A stretch of 64,000 bases of DNA from Liolophura sinensis (taxonomy: Eukaryota; Mollusca; Polyplacophora; Chitonida; Chitonidae), in contig NC_088304.1 in assembly GCF_032854445.1 (NCBI RefSeq), positions 33,846,810 through 33,910,809 on the forward strand, in the 5' to 3' direction. The position numbers and the translations under genes were made by a program. Every line of letters starts with the position of its first letter. Positions within the stretch are counted from its first letter, which is position 1. Shown in pieces: positions 36,960 to 49,935 of this stretch. The notes below the pieces were generated by a model. It searched no databases and was not told the DNA's origin. It worked only from the letters and a program-made list of their open reading frames with translations.

Positions 36960-38660
36960 GTCTTCAGCGCAAAAGATTAAGTAAATTGAAGTAAATTAAG
37001 CGCACTGATGTATAATGCAATTCGATAGACGTCACTGTTCTAGAATAACACAAAATATTGTGATGTCATCATGAAGTCAAAAATAGAATAAAACGCCTTT
37101 TGTTAAAGATGTGCATAAATTCCATATTTTTTAGTCACAAGGCTCATTTCCAGCAAAATTTAAAACACTAGTTCCCAAAGGGATATGTAAGAAACAATAT
37201 ATCATTATTAAATGAATCTGGTATAGCTGTGTTTTAATGTCATTGGTTGTTTATTAAACGTGAAGGCAACATAGAATTATTAGCATCCACGTTAGTGACG
37301 TCTAATAAATTACAAGTAAAATCCTTCTTCAGTACTTAATTCTGCTTAATTATAATTATATTATATTTGTTACAGTACTTTATGTTTCCTCGTCTTTGAC
37401 ACATTGAAACCAGGAGTCAGGTGTCAAACTCCAAATTGTAAGGAATCTATTAACAGAAATGGGTAACCTAATATCTGCTGTATGTCACCAAAAATGCGTG
37501 ACATTGCTCTCCTCAATTATGTACTTAAACATGTTTTGCAATTTCTTCTGTGGGAACGAACACACATTAGTTCTTAATGAAAGACCTATAAAAATTGGGC
37601 CTCTACATACCCGTATGAGACAAAAGCCTGACTATATAGGGAAGTAGTCGATGGAATTTACTATGTACGTTTACAACGCGGGAAGAACTCCAAATATAGT
37701 CTTCTCCAGTCAGACACCCAGCGTCAACATTTGATCATAATACACTAGAATGCAAATTTAAAAAGATCAACGCCAGATATTTCAGGCATTGCACAGTAGT
37801 GCTATTAGTTTACGCATTTATGTAATGAGAATGGGGTACAACTGAGACAATCCGCACTTAAGTTTGTTGGAGGGTTGAAAAACATCGAGCGAAGGTCTAC
37901 TTTGGTTGATGGCTGGTATAGGAATGTCTGCATAGACGCAGAAATTGGATATTTGAGCTATTTATTTAATTGCTCGTTTACCCGGCACTCAAATGTATTT
38001 TATTTACTTGATTAACAGACTTGAGGATGTGGAATGAGAATGTTAGAGTGTATGACAGCCACGTAAGCAACCGCATGTCTCAGGTCAGAAAATGAGTCGT
38101 CTCGGAGATATTTCGGAACAGCCTCCAGCAGTAGTGTCACCCGGATGTAAATGGTTAACAGGTGGGAGATGGACACAGACCCCCATTACAACTTCCATTT
38201 TTCGGTAGGGACGATTGTAGTTCTGTGTATTTTAGGGTATAAAGTCTTTTTTTGCCTCCAGGCGGGCATGTTTGGTGTACAGGTGCATGCTTGGTATTAA
38301 AATGCTGGAAACTGTCTAAACTTTGAGGCACGCCTCCCATCTGCCGGCATGGAAAGGTCCAGATTTTGACGGTCAACCTATGTCAAGATTTTTATACCTT
38401 GTTTCTCATAGGCTGGGCCAGGTATGCACCAAAGCTTATTGGCCACGGAATGTTTGGGACTCAGCTACAGCGCTAGACGTTAACATTGTCGCTTATGGAT
38501 AATTAATGGGGGTCTGAGGCCAGATGTAACGGTAATGCAATGGTTGAGAGTTACTTCCCTTCGTGATGTACGCTACAGTTCGTTGTACAATAAAGATTTC
38601 AGTGGCTGTTACTAGTGAGATACTCTAGGTTACACGAGCGCATTGATTTTCCTTACTATT
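36960..38660. other. No gene seen
   Basis: R2 traces are near 37285-37350 (GTGACGTCTAATAAATTACA) and 37900 (TTGGTTGATGGCTGGTATAG). A minus-strand 73-codon frame at 38155-38376 has a nearby TATAAAAA but no signal peptide or splice match to the gene set. Confidence 0.4.
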
Positions 38661-38663
38661 TAT

Positions 38664-39025
38664 GTAGTAAATTTGTAAACTTCAACCTCAAAAATATATA
38701 TGCCCTGACTTTCGCGTGATTCAGTGCCATACCAACACATGTGGCTTGGGCTTTTCTCTACACCAGTCAACCTTGTACAGTAAATCATAGCATTTTGTTA
38801 CCTTCGTAACCTCCAGGGAGGTAGGAAGTGACACTGTCAAAAACGTTTTCAGTTCTATCCAAAACAGGCAAAGTTCTGATATATTTTAACTAGATGCATA
38901 CTAACAGTGCATCAACAGTCTAAAATGCCCTGTATTGCCCTATTGCGCAGTCAGTGCTCCTTTATTCTTCAGCGCGTAGGCAAATCTTGGACCCAAACGC
39001 CTGAATTGCGCATGTGTATCATTAA
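38664..39025. repeat. Dispersed repeat R1, copy 2
   Basis: Same orientation as copy 1, with scattered substitutions and indels and no tandem tail. Probably a non-autonomous transposon. Confidence 0.8.
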
Positions 39026-39479
39026 CAAAAGGTCGTATTTTACCGGTTACGTGCGATAATCCTCCATCTATCACACTGTCATTTCTTCTCTGGTTTTACT
39101 CTCTATGCATTACGTCTTTAATTATATTCTTTTGATATTTTACGACATTTTTGATTTTTTAATGTGACATATTTTCTGTTCCGTATAAAAAGAAAGAATC
39201 ACTTTAAGGAATTAAACCCAGATGAAACAACATATAAGCTTATTATCACGAGGGGTACATGTGAATATGTTCTATTGTTTCCGTTGTTGTTGTTGTTTAT
39301 CATTGCTATTACCGTTTATGTTCGAGCAACTCTAGAATGCTTTATTATCAAGTAGAAGAAGAAGTGGAATCGAAATTGTGGTGTCTGGGAGTTACATGCC
39401 TATAGATACATGACTTCCGGGAATTGTATTTTGCTCGGATTTTTATGTACCGTACTTCAGTTTACAGAGATACATGTAA

Positions 39480-39745
39480 ATAGTTACTGCATGCTGGAAG
39501 CGGATCGTCGTGTCGTGATTACAATCGCTAGGACGTGCACAAACCGGATCAGGGAGAATTGAGTTCAAACCCCGACCTGGGACAGGGCATTTGCGGATTT
39601 TCCGTTTTATCTGGCCCTATATTTGCACAAAGACCAAAACAGTTTCCTCTCTCGCTGACTTACAAGAGGGATAGTTTGGCACTGTGACATTTGTTAGATC
39701 CTGTGTGTTATGTGACGATTTTAATCAACGTTATGAGTTATTAAA
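39480..39745 (+). mobile_element. tRNA-like SINE, family 4
   Basis: GTCGTGATTACAATCGCTAG (A-box-like) and GAGTTCAAACCCCGACCTGG (box B) precede a body ending GTGACGATTTTAATCAACGT. One copy only was seen. Confidence 0.45.
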
Positions 39746-39819
39746 CAGATTTTACGGTTGGCAATGAGTATAAATCACTAGTAAGTAAATATGGATAGAC
39801 CGTCCAGAATCTCTGGAGA

Positions 39820-40510
39820 TTTGTTTCATTATTGCGGCGCTAGGGGTTTTGTATTCTACGTGTTCAATTGGATCGCCACGTTGGATATATGAACAGTTAC
39901 ATTCAAAGCGCAACGAAGATAAACATTTTATTGTCGACAACTAATATACTTGCATTTGAATACTGATTCCACTCGCCTACAACATTCCTTGCGTCTTTCT
40001 AAAATCATTTGAGACTGTTCACTGCTTCGCATCACATGATTCCGTCCTATTTTCGTACTTTCTATACTTTCTTAATTATTTGGTGGCTTGTGTTAAACGT
40101 TGTTTTGGGAAGTAGCCCTCTGATTATTGACCTTGAGCGTCCGTTTTGGTTGACGACTGGTTTATGAATGTCTGTTTCCATATGGTGTTCGTCAGTAAAT
40201 TCCCCAAACTCGGTGATTGGCTCCGTTCTCTCCGGTTATCTCTACCTATACAACTGCTTCTAAGTAACTCTAGACCTGTGACGTTTAATAAATTGCAATT
40301 ACATGTAACATTACCGCATAGTTTTTACCTGATTCTGCTTAAGCCATTGCGCTAATTTGCTGCTCTTGGCGTATTTACGTGAACAGTTAGGATAAAATCA
40401 TAACAGAGGTAAACTGAGAAGAGGCCGTATCGACTATAACACCGTCGTCACTGCTCTGGGTTTCTTCTGTATGCTGTGCGTGTTAATTATACTGTTGTTG
40501 TATAAGTAAC
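39820..40510. repeat. Dispersed composite repeat R2, long copy
   Basis: It holds the GGATCGCCACGTTGG block, GTTAAACGTTGTTTTGGGAA, TTGGTTGACGACTGGTTTAT, GTGACGTTTAATAAATTGCA, then GAACAGTTAGGATAAAATCA and GGTTTCTTCTGTATGCTGTG. It gives the block order of the family. Confidence 0.7.
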
Positions 40511-41329
40511 AAGTTCTTGATTATGTTGTTCAACAACAGTGCAATAAAATAGAAAGAAAACTAATTTGCCTTTGGCCCACAAGGCTGATCTAATATAAAC
40601 AATGGCTCACCACTGACGCGCTTGGTTTGAAAAGGTACCATAAGCTTTAACCTGCAACATTAGACGATCTTTCTTTACTTTGAGGGATTCATTACTCTAG
40701 AGTTCTCGAAGTGATACCACAGGGCATGTAGAAGTGGGCAAGACATATGATGAGTTTTGACTGTAAATATATACTCATTTGACATACACTTGAATTTTGC
40801 TCGAGTCCAAAAATAAAAAGGTGGAGATTTTGACAACCTACAAACCCCACGTTTAGACCGAAAACAACGTGACTAGACGACATTACCTCATTCCTATCAG
40901 CTGTGATTAGAACAAATGGTGATCAACCTGTACTGATATTCTGATATATTGTACCTACAGCTGAGCTACATAGACAGATAAGTCACTATTCCAGGTGAAA
41001 GTTTGACAACTTAACTTTTGCAGTCTGAATTTGGGGGAATTACTTCATAAATAATCGAGAAATTAAATGCTGTCGTTTAACCTAAAGAGCACATTCAGTG
41101 GGCGTGATGTGACGGAACTTTCACTGTTACTGCTAGTATATAAAAGCGAAGACAAATAATACTTAGAAAATGACCAGATATTGATATCTGTCAAATATTA
41201 GGGCATTGCATTGTTTTAAAGTTACTGTATGTGAATTTTAGACCGGTGGCCAGAAAACCAGAGCACCGACGACATTGTGATCGCTGGCCAATGGTCACAT
41301 CTTTCCTACATCAATGAAATGGCATCATG

Positions 41330-41760
41330 AATGACCGCGTCTTTCCAACATCAATGAAAACTGTTAACGGCTTTTCATTGTATAATTCTATCCTGTTTTC
41401 GTTCTTTATATACTTTCTTGGTTCTTTGGTAATTTGTGTTAAACGTCGTTTTGGGAATTAGGTTTGCGATTGTTGACCAGGCACGCCCTTATTGGTTGAC
41501 GTCTGGTATACGAATGTCTGTTTGGACGCATAGATACACTTAACTGGTGAAATTCGGCCTGTTATCAATTTACCTCGGTCAGGGTTTTGTTCTAACAGAT
41601 CACATAAATGCTTCAACAGCAGCAAATTACACGCCCTCCTGAAATTTATTAGACAACATTGGTCTAGAATTAATCAGACACTTCATCATCGCTTAAACCG
41701 TCATGGTTTCATTTAAGAGCATGGAGAGTAAAACTGGAGCGAGGACAACAGTGTAATGCT
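41330..41760. repeat. Dispersed composite repeat R2
   Basis: GTTAAACGTCGTTTTGGGAA and TTGGTTGACGTCTGGTATAC are direct. CACTTAACTGGTGAAATTCG and GAGTAAAACTGGAG are inverted. Confidence 0.6.
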
Positions 41761-42040
41761 GTTCGAAGGGGTGGGGCGGAGAGAGTGTGGGGGTGTGGTA
41801 ACAAACGTTTTAGCCGTCTAACGTGCAAGCCTGTACCACTTGTGAGAAAGCTCTCAGTAACCTGCCAAAAGTCAGACTCTCCAAATGATACATCTTATGT
41901 GGACCAACAGCATAAAGGCCTACCGTGCAAAAATTGGTATGAGCGCGGATTCATACAGTTTACACAGCGGTGTTCACGTCAGTAAACCTTAAACTATATT
42001 GCAGTTAATCCTCAAATCAGTTTTTTTTATTTGATTTAGT

Positions 42041-42259
42041 TTGCACCAATGCGGTGCTGTGAGTTCAAGAGCTGCATATGCTGACTTACTCTCCGGCTGT
42101 AGGCTACGCGGGAAGGTCTGCCAGCAAGCTGCGGATGGGCGTGGGTTTCTCCCGGGCTTGCCCGGTTTCCTCACATCATAATGCTGGCCGCCATCGTACA
42201 AGTGAAATATTATTGAGTACGGCGTAAAACACCAATCAAATAAATAAATAAATAAATAA
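42041..42259 (+). mobile_element. SINE family 1, lacking the head
   Basis: Starts GCACCAATGCGGTGCTGTGA and ends in (AAAT)n. It is just downstream of the gene C end. Confidence 0.8.
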
Positions 42260-42781
42260 TTAAATTGATCCGGTTGTATTTTGTTAGAAGATTGACATAA
42301 AAACCGTTGTTCGTATTTTTCTGTTTACTCCGTCATTGCTGAAGTGCAATTCATTCATCAGGAAAAGTTTCAGATGATCCCTTACATTTATTTATTTTTT
42401 TATCTTTGTGTTTAATGCTGTACACTTGAATACCTGGAGTAAACCACCGACTGACACGAGGTACAAGACAAACCACGGCAACCATCTCGGCCACAGTGGC
42501 CCCAATAATCGAACAAATCAATCAATCCAATTGCTGCATTGAATAGTTGTCGACACCGGAGTCAGTATACTATGGCAACCCTGTGCCCTATGGTATGGTA
42601 TAGCGCTATAAAGGCGTCAACATTTGGGCCGGTCGAATACGAAGTGGTACTATGATGATATCATCGTAATAATGTTACAAGAGATGTTGAGCTACAGCGA
42701 ATGTCAGAGAAACAAGATACACATGGCAACTATTCATGTACAAAAAGAAACTCCATTTAACAGATGTCGCAATCCTTGGGG

Positions 42782-42787
42782 TTTATT
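42782..42787 (-). terminator. Gene C candidate poly(A) signal
   Basis: AATAAA on the minus strand about 320 bases past the stop codon (context GATAAAATAAACCCC). Confidence 0.35.
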
Positions 42788-43107
42788 TTATCTATACACA
42801 TAGACCGGACACGGTTTGTTCAAGAAAAGCGTGAAGTATACAATAAGAAATATAAAATAAGATGTGTTCTTATTTATCCACGATGGTTTCGAACCATGCA
42901 GTGCAGAAATGGGAGACAACTGCCCCATGGATTTGTTTACAAGCAGCCTGCAATTCAGCGACGCAGAGTTATCCCCCTTTGGCTGGCTTCGATCGTCGAG
43001 CTGGAATCCCGAAGTGGATTGTTTATACCCGTTTGTACGATGTGGAAGATATGTGTGTGAGGTTTGTAGTACTATATCCGCCTGTGTGGAAATCTTGAGA
43101 TAACTGT

Positions 43108-46100
43108 CTATTTCATTCCAAGAGCACCTCCGGCACGGGGCGCCACTGGCGCTGCAACAGGGGGCAGCACTGGCGCTGCATCAGGGGGCGCCGCGCTTGC
43201 CGCAGCAGGGGGCGACCCAGGAGGGCGAGGGGCGACTCCCAGAATGCCGGCAGGAGGAGCAAAGGGAAGATCAAGGGCGGCGAATATGGGTGGATACCCA
43301 CGCGGTAAAGCTCTACCCCTTTGGCTCGCCGTCGTCCTGCTTCCACGGAATGGCTGGTATCCGAATAAGCAATCTCCTGGTTCACATGGTTCACCGAAAT
43401 CCTCTAGGAAATTCGGCATGACACGGTACTCTGCAAAGAAAATGTTCAGTTTTACAAGACTTCATACCACTGTGTAGAACATTTGAAAGTTTAACTTCAT
43501 CTATGCATGTTTACGTATTCAATGGTGATATTTCGCTCTGAACTACCCCTCTGGCGCTAGACGCTGTACACTTAGAGAATGACAAATACTGGTGGAATTG
43601 TCATATTTTTACCACAGATGTAAACAACAATCAAAATTTTCTTTGTTTGGTTCATTTGGCTTATAAGTTCAAGGAGTCCCACAGAAGTAGAATTCCAAAA
43701 ACAGTAGTTAAAGTAAAAGAAGTAGGAAGATTAATACAGTGATCTTAATTGCAATTTATTGGATGTCACATGTCTAGAATTACTCAAAATAGTGTGCTGT
43801 ACTGTGATCACAGAATTAGGTGAAAAATGCACTGATGTTAGTTACAATTTCTTACACCTCACTGGTCTAGTATTACCCAGAATGGGGTGTTGTCATCACA
43901 TTTAACATACAATAACAATAATACACTGCAAAGGGAAGGTTTTGTCTTCTCCAGGCCCGATCTTTCTCATTCGCTAAACCCTATACTGTTCACCTGCTAG
44001 CTTTAAACAATCCATATATTGCAAAAGCTGTGAAAGATGTTTATCCCATGTACAAAAATCCCATCTACTATCTGGATCTGCCCTAAGGACTCATACATAC
44101 ACATGTGATAATAGAGGTAACAGAGTCCATTACCCGGTGACATAGCCCATTTCTGGATGATATGACCCATTACTGAGTGATACAGCCCACTACTAGGTGA
44201 TATACAGACCATTACTCGATGGTATAAGCCGTTACTTGGTAATATATGCCATTACTTGATCATATAGCCCATTGGGTTATCTTCCCTCAGACACCATCCA
44301 GATGGCGCTCCGCTTACTTGACCTTAGGTCATAATTCAGTGTCATGTCTCTGCCCTCTGTGTCTGTGTGTAACAAGCCACATATAGCTTACAATGATGTC
44401 ATTCAGTCACTCGTTAAATCAGACATTATTCACCCAACCATAGCTTCCATTTATATGTACAACAAACAAAAAGCATGCTATGTTTACGTAATGAATATAT
44501 TTTTCTTCCCATTTCCTATATACCAGTAAAACTCGTACAGAAGTTCCTCTGCTAGATTTTTTAAAGTATTTCAGCTGGTCGTGATTAGATTTTTTCTGTC
44601 TGACTTTCATATTTAATAAAATACACATGCAAAAAGTTGATTTATTACGCAAAATACACGATGTCGTGCAGATGGACAAGAAATGACGTGAGCAAGGTGG
44701 CGACAACCAAGCCGCGTGGATGTGATGTCTGTGCTGAGAGTTAACGAACAGAAACAAACAGTAAAGACCTCTCTCAGGATAACAATCCCAAAGAATCGCG
44801 CAGGTGTGGTTTTTATGGCAACATCGTGCATTATACCAAGATATCATGTCTGCACCAAAATGCTGCAACCATTCTCGCCTTAACCTTTTTACTATATCTC
44901 TTGCCAGGAACACATAAAGAACCAGACTGATCGAGAAAAGCGGTACATTCAAGGGCAAGCCACTTGAAACAGAGTAATACCCATATTAAAGTTTGCTACA
45001 AACCATAACGTGACAAATAGCTTTGTCTATTTTTCTATACTTAAATTAATTTGCACATTTAGTCAAATGCTTACACTCTATAGATCATACTGACGTTATC
45101 ATCACGATGATGTTAATATCCCTTGTTATCTAGGCCTACCTGAGTTTGACCTGACGTGTACTTAGTTTGTGTAGGAACATGACGTGTACTTAGTTTATGT
45201 GAGGACATGACGTGTACTTAGTTTGTGTTAGGACATAACGTGTATTTAGTTTATGTAAAGACACGACGTGTATTTAGTTTGTGTACTTGGTTTGTGTTAG
45301 GACATGACGTGTACTTAGTTTATGTTAGGACATGACGTGTACTTAGTTTATGTTAGGACATGATGTGTACTTAGTTTGTGTTAGGACATGACGTGTACTT
45401 AGTTTGTGTTAGGACATGACGTGTACTTAGTTTATGTTAGGACATGACGTGTACTTAGTTTGTGTTAGGACATGACGTGTACTTAGTTTGTGTTAGGACA
45501 TGACGTGACTTCATGTTAGCATAGTAAGTATAATCCAGAGTTAGAACCACACAATGTCCATGGTGCAGAATTCATAAGGTTCTTGTCCAGTGAAATTCAA
45601 GTTTAAAATTCACACGTTTGACTGTATCGTTTTAAGTATAACAGATGCGATTTTCATTGGTTTTATTGGTAACGAATACCCCCAAATTTATCGGTGTACA
45701 ATGTACTCTAATTATTTTACAGAGAAACAGCTGTTCACGGTCATGCTATGTTAAAATCGTAAGACAAAGCAGTTCGTACTATTGTAAATCACCTTATGGT
45801 CGAAGCACTTTCCCTCAGTCTCAAAACGCTATGCTGTTTTGTCGATTTTAATAAACTAGATTCTGAGTAAAATCTTTTCACAGGTTGTCAACTGACCGCT
45901 CTTTGATTGGAGAGTTAAAACACTTGAATCAATCAGAATCGTTGTGTCAAATGACCGAAAAAAGCAGAATTCAATTTCCAAAATGGTGACGGAATAATTT
46001 TTACGTCAGATGCAGTCATTGACACGCTAATGTGGGGAGATCGGTTAACACAGATGGCATTTAGTGTGGCTGTGATTTCACAGCTCGAGGTTCTTACCGG

Positions 46101-47406
46101 AAATCTGGTTATGTCACATAAGAAGACACATTTGCATATATTCAAAACCACCAAGGCTTTCAATGTAAAAAAAATCCATATTTTCATTTCGTTAGCGTTC
46201 TATTTATAATAACAAATGCATTAAAAGCTAACAAAATGCATTAGGAAAAAAGTGATAAACATGAAACCCGTGCGTTATGAATACTTAATGTACGGTATAC
46301 TAATGATGTCTTTGTACTAGTATACTAGACAATTTTATCATCTCAGAATGATAAGGGTTAAAGGTTAATGGGAGAGTTAGAATCTGGAAATAACCCCAGC
46401 CAACAGAAATTAATAAAGTCACGGAACTCGAGAAATAATCGATTTTGCATGTATGACACGGAAATGTATCGAGTATAAAGTTTCTTCAGTGCGGTACAGT
46501 TCATAGTAATGTTTGTGGTATAAAATCAGCCGTGCATGTCAAAATATAATGTAATCTATACTGTACATGTACAGCCTTCAACTCAAACCCAAGTTCTAAC
46601 GCTGCGATTTGTTTGCATGCTGCTAGTACAACGAATTGTTGTCTTTGAACGTGACATATTCCTCTATGCATTGACCATGCGGCTTCGTCTTATTGTTAAG
46701 ATACAGCATGTACATAAAAACTTGTACTCATCCAGAGATCACATGAATACGGAACAAATTTGTCGTGATTCACTGATATCATTCGTGACGTTTGTTAGCA
46801 GGTTATACCGCATTGTACAACGTATAAAGAGGTACTATAGTATACCAAGAATACGTTTAACTGTCCTCAGATACTCCCTTAAATGCGAAAATTAAACCAC
46901 AGCTGCACGAAAATCCAGTCCTGCATGTCTTAAGTATGTTAACTTGATTGCTGTTTGTTAAGCAGATGTTATATGTACATAATCGGATCCTACACCTGTG
47001 ACCAGTGAAGCGTGAACAGGTGGTGTGGTTTATAAATGTAGGAGGACGAATGGATAGTTTTGACACTAAACAGAGGACAGTTAAATTCAGTATGGAAAAA
47101 GAAATTTATCCATATTCTAGAATGGATAACACTGAATTCTGACATGTCTGAGACAAAATTTCTGCATCTATGGATATCACTAACACATGCTTTTTTTCTT
47201 TTTAGTTTGTCGTGGCTTAGACAGAATTTCAACGTTCACGACCTGTCAGAATGTTACCTTGTAAGTGGTACATTAGAGTTCAAAAGTTCAGTACTGAGCT
47301 TATTTAGTATACATGTACACTTACGTCTTTTTACTCGATCAACAGGTGACGAGTTGACAGCCAAGGTAAGCAGCAGCACTCCCAAGAGTATCATTTCCAC
47401 CTGCAT
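43108..47406 (-). CDS. Gene C: secreted Pro/Ala-rich protein, 134 aa (2 coding exons)
   Basis: Signal exon 47406-47325 encodes 27 residues: MQVEM, a Leu-rich core, NSS, then PVDRVKR. RVKR is a full furin-type R-x-K-R site. The exon ends AAAAGAC|GTAAGT. The acceptor TGATAATTACAG precedes the ATG by six bases. After a 3.9-kb intron the last exon starts at 43430 behind ATTTTCTTTGCAG with AG, making Gln28. Then come YRVMPNFLEDFGEPCEPGDC, a short basic stretch with RGR and PRGYPP, and a Pro/Ala tail to GGALGMK with TAG at 43110-43108. The box is nearly the same as gene B's second box (LEDFGEP). Cys43 and Cys48 flank it and are the only cysteines, so a local disulphide or a dimer is possible. The function is not recognised. 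Confidence 0.8.
44127..44275. repeat. Degenerate 22-24-bp tandem repeat
   Basis: About seven units of the form CCATTACTgGGTGATATAGC, in the long intron of gene C. Confidence 0.75.
45152..45512. repeat. 28-bp minisatellite, about 13 copies
   Basis: The unit is GACGTGTACTTAGTTTGTGT plus TAGGACAT. It lies in the long intron of gene C. Confidence 0.9.
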
Positions 47407-47689
47407 GATTACCTGTAATTATCAGATAAACGTATCACTCCTGGATAACGATACGATAAGATAGTGATCACCAAAGGTGCTAACAATGTCATGTCGTACC
47501 TGAATAACAATAAAGAATAACTGGCTCGTTATCAAGATATTTTTGTGTTCATTTAAGACACATTACATGGAAACATGCGTTGACAGGTACATTTCTTTAA
47601 AAATAGGGACGAAAGAGGTTGGCGAAAAACTGCTAAAATACAAAATAAAAGTACATAACAGGTACTAAATATGGTCACTACATTCATTT

Positions 47690-47870
47690 AATTAATTGAC
47701 TGACGTTTTACGCCGTACTGAAGAATATTTCACTTATACGACGTCGTCCGTGTACGACCGGAGAGGAATTCAGCCAGCATGAGCTGAACATCAACTAACA
47801 GCTATTGTGTTGGTGAGATGCTCGTGAATCATTGTGCTGCGCACCGTAGGGACTAGCAGCCTTTGTCCAG
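47690..47870 (-). mobile_element. SINE family 1, middle deleted, in gene C first intron
   Basis: ATTTCACTTATACGACGTCG joins GTACGACCGGAGAGGAATTC. A worn head follows. Confidence 0.7.
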
Positions 47871-48522
47871 TGACCAGCCGATTGGCAGCCGTCTTATTTA
47901 GGCCTAAGTGAAATATTCTATATTACTATATAAAAACGAAATAAATAAACGATATACAAACAATTAATAAACCAACAAAATAAAACGGTTGAAAGATTGT
48001 AGGTAAATCGAACGTTTGATTGATTGTCGGTTCAGTGTTCACAGAGCTCCTCAAAGGGAACTTTATAAAAGCTTCAATGCAGTTACATGTAGTATCTATG
48101 GTTGGTTTAGAAACGTTTGTGGTCGATAATAGAAAAAAATTGTGCTAAAATAATCATTTTAACTTGAATAAGTTTACGTTTTTGGTCACACATTACTTAC
48201 GATGCAATTAGACAGAACCTTGTAGTTAATATACGTGGACAAAGCTAAGTTTCTTTTCCTTAAACTTTTGCCTTAATGTTTCGCCTTTTTTTCCAGGCCT
48301 GGCCAGACACTCAAAAGTCACCTTGGTCCAGCTTCATACAAAACACTTACAAATTCTTACAAAATTGGTGTGCTCATTATCCGACTAGAGTAACACGGGT
48401 AAAATATAAACACTAAACACTGATCGAATAACTAAAGAAATAAACATTTTGGTGCATAGTATCACTTTGCCCCTGGAAACAAAATTGAGAACAGGAATAC
48501 TAAAAAAAGACGTGAAACATAC

Positions 48523-48572
48523 CAGCTGGTCAGTGTATATACGTCCTAAGTCCCCAAGCCCTAGTCTGATCA
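48523..48572 (-). other. Gene C predicted 5' non-coding exon
   Basis: The donor reads GACCAGCTG|GTATGT at 48523/48522, and the exon starts about 30 bases past a TATA box. It would join the acceptor at 47414-47413. The start is estimated. Confidence 0.42.
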
Positions 48573-48600
48573 GAAGATAGATTTGATTTTTGACATTCCT

Positions 48601-48609
48601 TTTTATACC
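48601..48609 (-). promoter_or_regulatory. Gene C TATA box
   Basis: GGTATAAAA on the minus strand (context AACGGTATAAAAAGGAATG). The inferred start is near 48572. Confidence 0.45.
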
Positions 48610-49069
48610 GTTAAGAATGTATTTAAACATTGCATTAAATCATATAAAGATCACGCCATGGGCTGGACAAGTCAATTATCTGGGGTGGGGGACAGGACCA
48701 TCCCTTACCTTTTGAGAGGTATTGCTGATTGGTTACACGATTGCTGTACAACATTAACGATGGAGGCGTTGAATCATGAAATGTATGGAAAATAGTGCCC
48801 CAGCATTTTGTGTGTATACATATACATAGATAGCCGCACCACTTACCATATAATTATTCCATGTTGGTAGGAGAGGGGTCGCCCTTTGATGATTTGTACA
48901 CTGATAATTAACTGTAATATTATAATAGGTGCATACTTTACATTAAACTGAACGACGTAAGCTAATGTTTTAATTGGGCTAAGTGGGGTTACACGCATGT
49001 TTTAGGATCGCCCATCTAAAATTAAGATTTAGCAAAGGGGCTAAGATTCATTGTGTAGGAATAGCTAGC

Positions 49070-49320
49070 GACGGCCTTGTACTTTTATAGAGGACAAAAA
49101 CATAATATCCTTGTCCTCACGACAGCTAGTCCCTTATCACCTTTGAGGTCACAAGTTCGAATCCAGCTCGTGCGTCAAGCTGTAAATCAGAAGCTATCTG
49201 AGATACGGCATGGAGGTCGCTCGTTTACTTCCGGGCACTCCACCAATAAATCATACAGGGAGTTTCTGGGTTACAGCGCCCAGCCTTGGTAACAATTAAC
49301 GGTTGATGGCAATCTTAGGG
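49070..49320 (+). mobile_element. tRNA-like SINE, family 5
   Basis: CACAAGTTCGAATCCAGCTC is a good box B. A body with CTCCACCAATAAATCATACA follows. The head is poor. Confidence 0.45.
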
Positions 49321-49620
49321 CCGTTTGCACTGTCTAACGTTAGGTTTATTCTGGGCACGACCATGGCCTGCTGAGTGAAAATTGCCATTACGATGACGTC
49401 GAACTGGCATTAGCAGTGGATCTCCTCATCGGTATCATGCACTCCACCAATTGACCCAACGACCTTTTTAGGAAGACTTGGTTTTTTTTCAGTGTGGTTA
49501 AAAAATCCTCTAAATCTCCGGTCTTCAAAATCAGGAATGTTTCTTTAGGTTAGGTTGCAGAAGTTTGCTATAGACCTTCGCCCATTTACCAATACATCTC
49601 GTAAGGTATGAAAAGAGTTC

Positions 49621-49935
49621 GTGGGTTATGTAAGCATGTTTGGGGTTTTACTTCATACTTTACAATTTTTCAGTCATGACGACGAGGACTCATTAGTTGT
49701 GAGTACATATATTGTGTCTTCTTGTGGCAAGGCGATTCTGTGCCACCAAAATGCTGCCGCCAATAAAAGAATCATGCCGAAGACACCCGACATGATACCC
49801 CACCCAGTCACATTATTCTGACACGAGGTCAACCAGTCCTGTTTCCTTGGCCCACCTTTTCAGTGCTAAGCGCCAAGCGAGGCAGCAACAAGTACCATTT
49901 TTAAAGTCTTCGGTATGACTCAAATCGGATTTGAC
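49621..49935 (-). mobile_element. SINE family 2, diverged copy
   Basis: It shares GGGGTTTTACTTCATACTTT, TTTTCAGTCATGACGACGAG, GCCGAAGACA, CAACCAGTC, GCGCCAAGCGAGG and TTTTAAAGTCTTCGGTATGA with the copy at 53.2 kb, in the same order. A tail fragment of this family is also near 11372-11403. Confidence 0.65.

Noticed and set aside
38155-38398. 73-codon minus-strand frame with a TATAAAAA just upstream, considered as a fifth family member
   Set aside because: No hydrophobic signal, no basic site with phase-1 donor, no EPxE box, and the TATA box lies only about 20 bases before the ATG.
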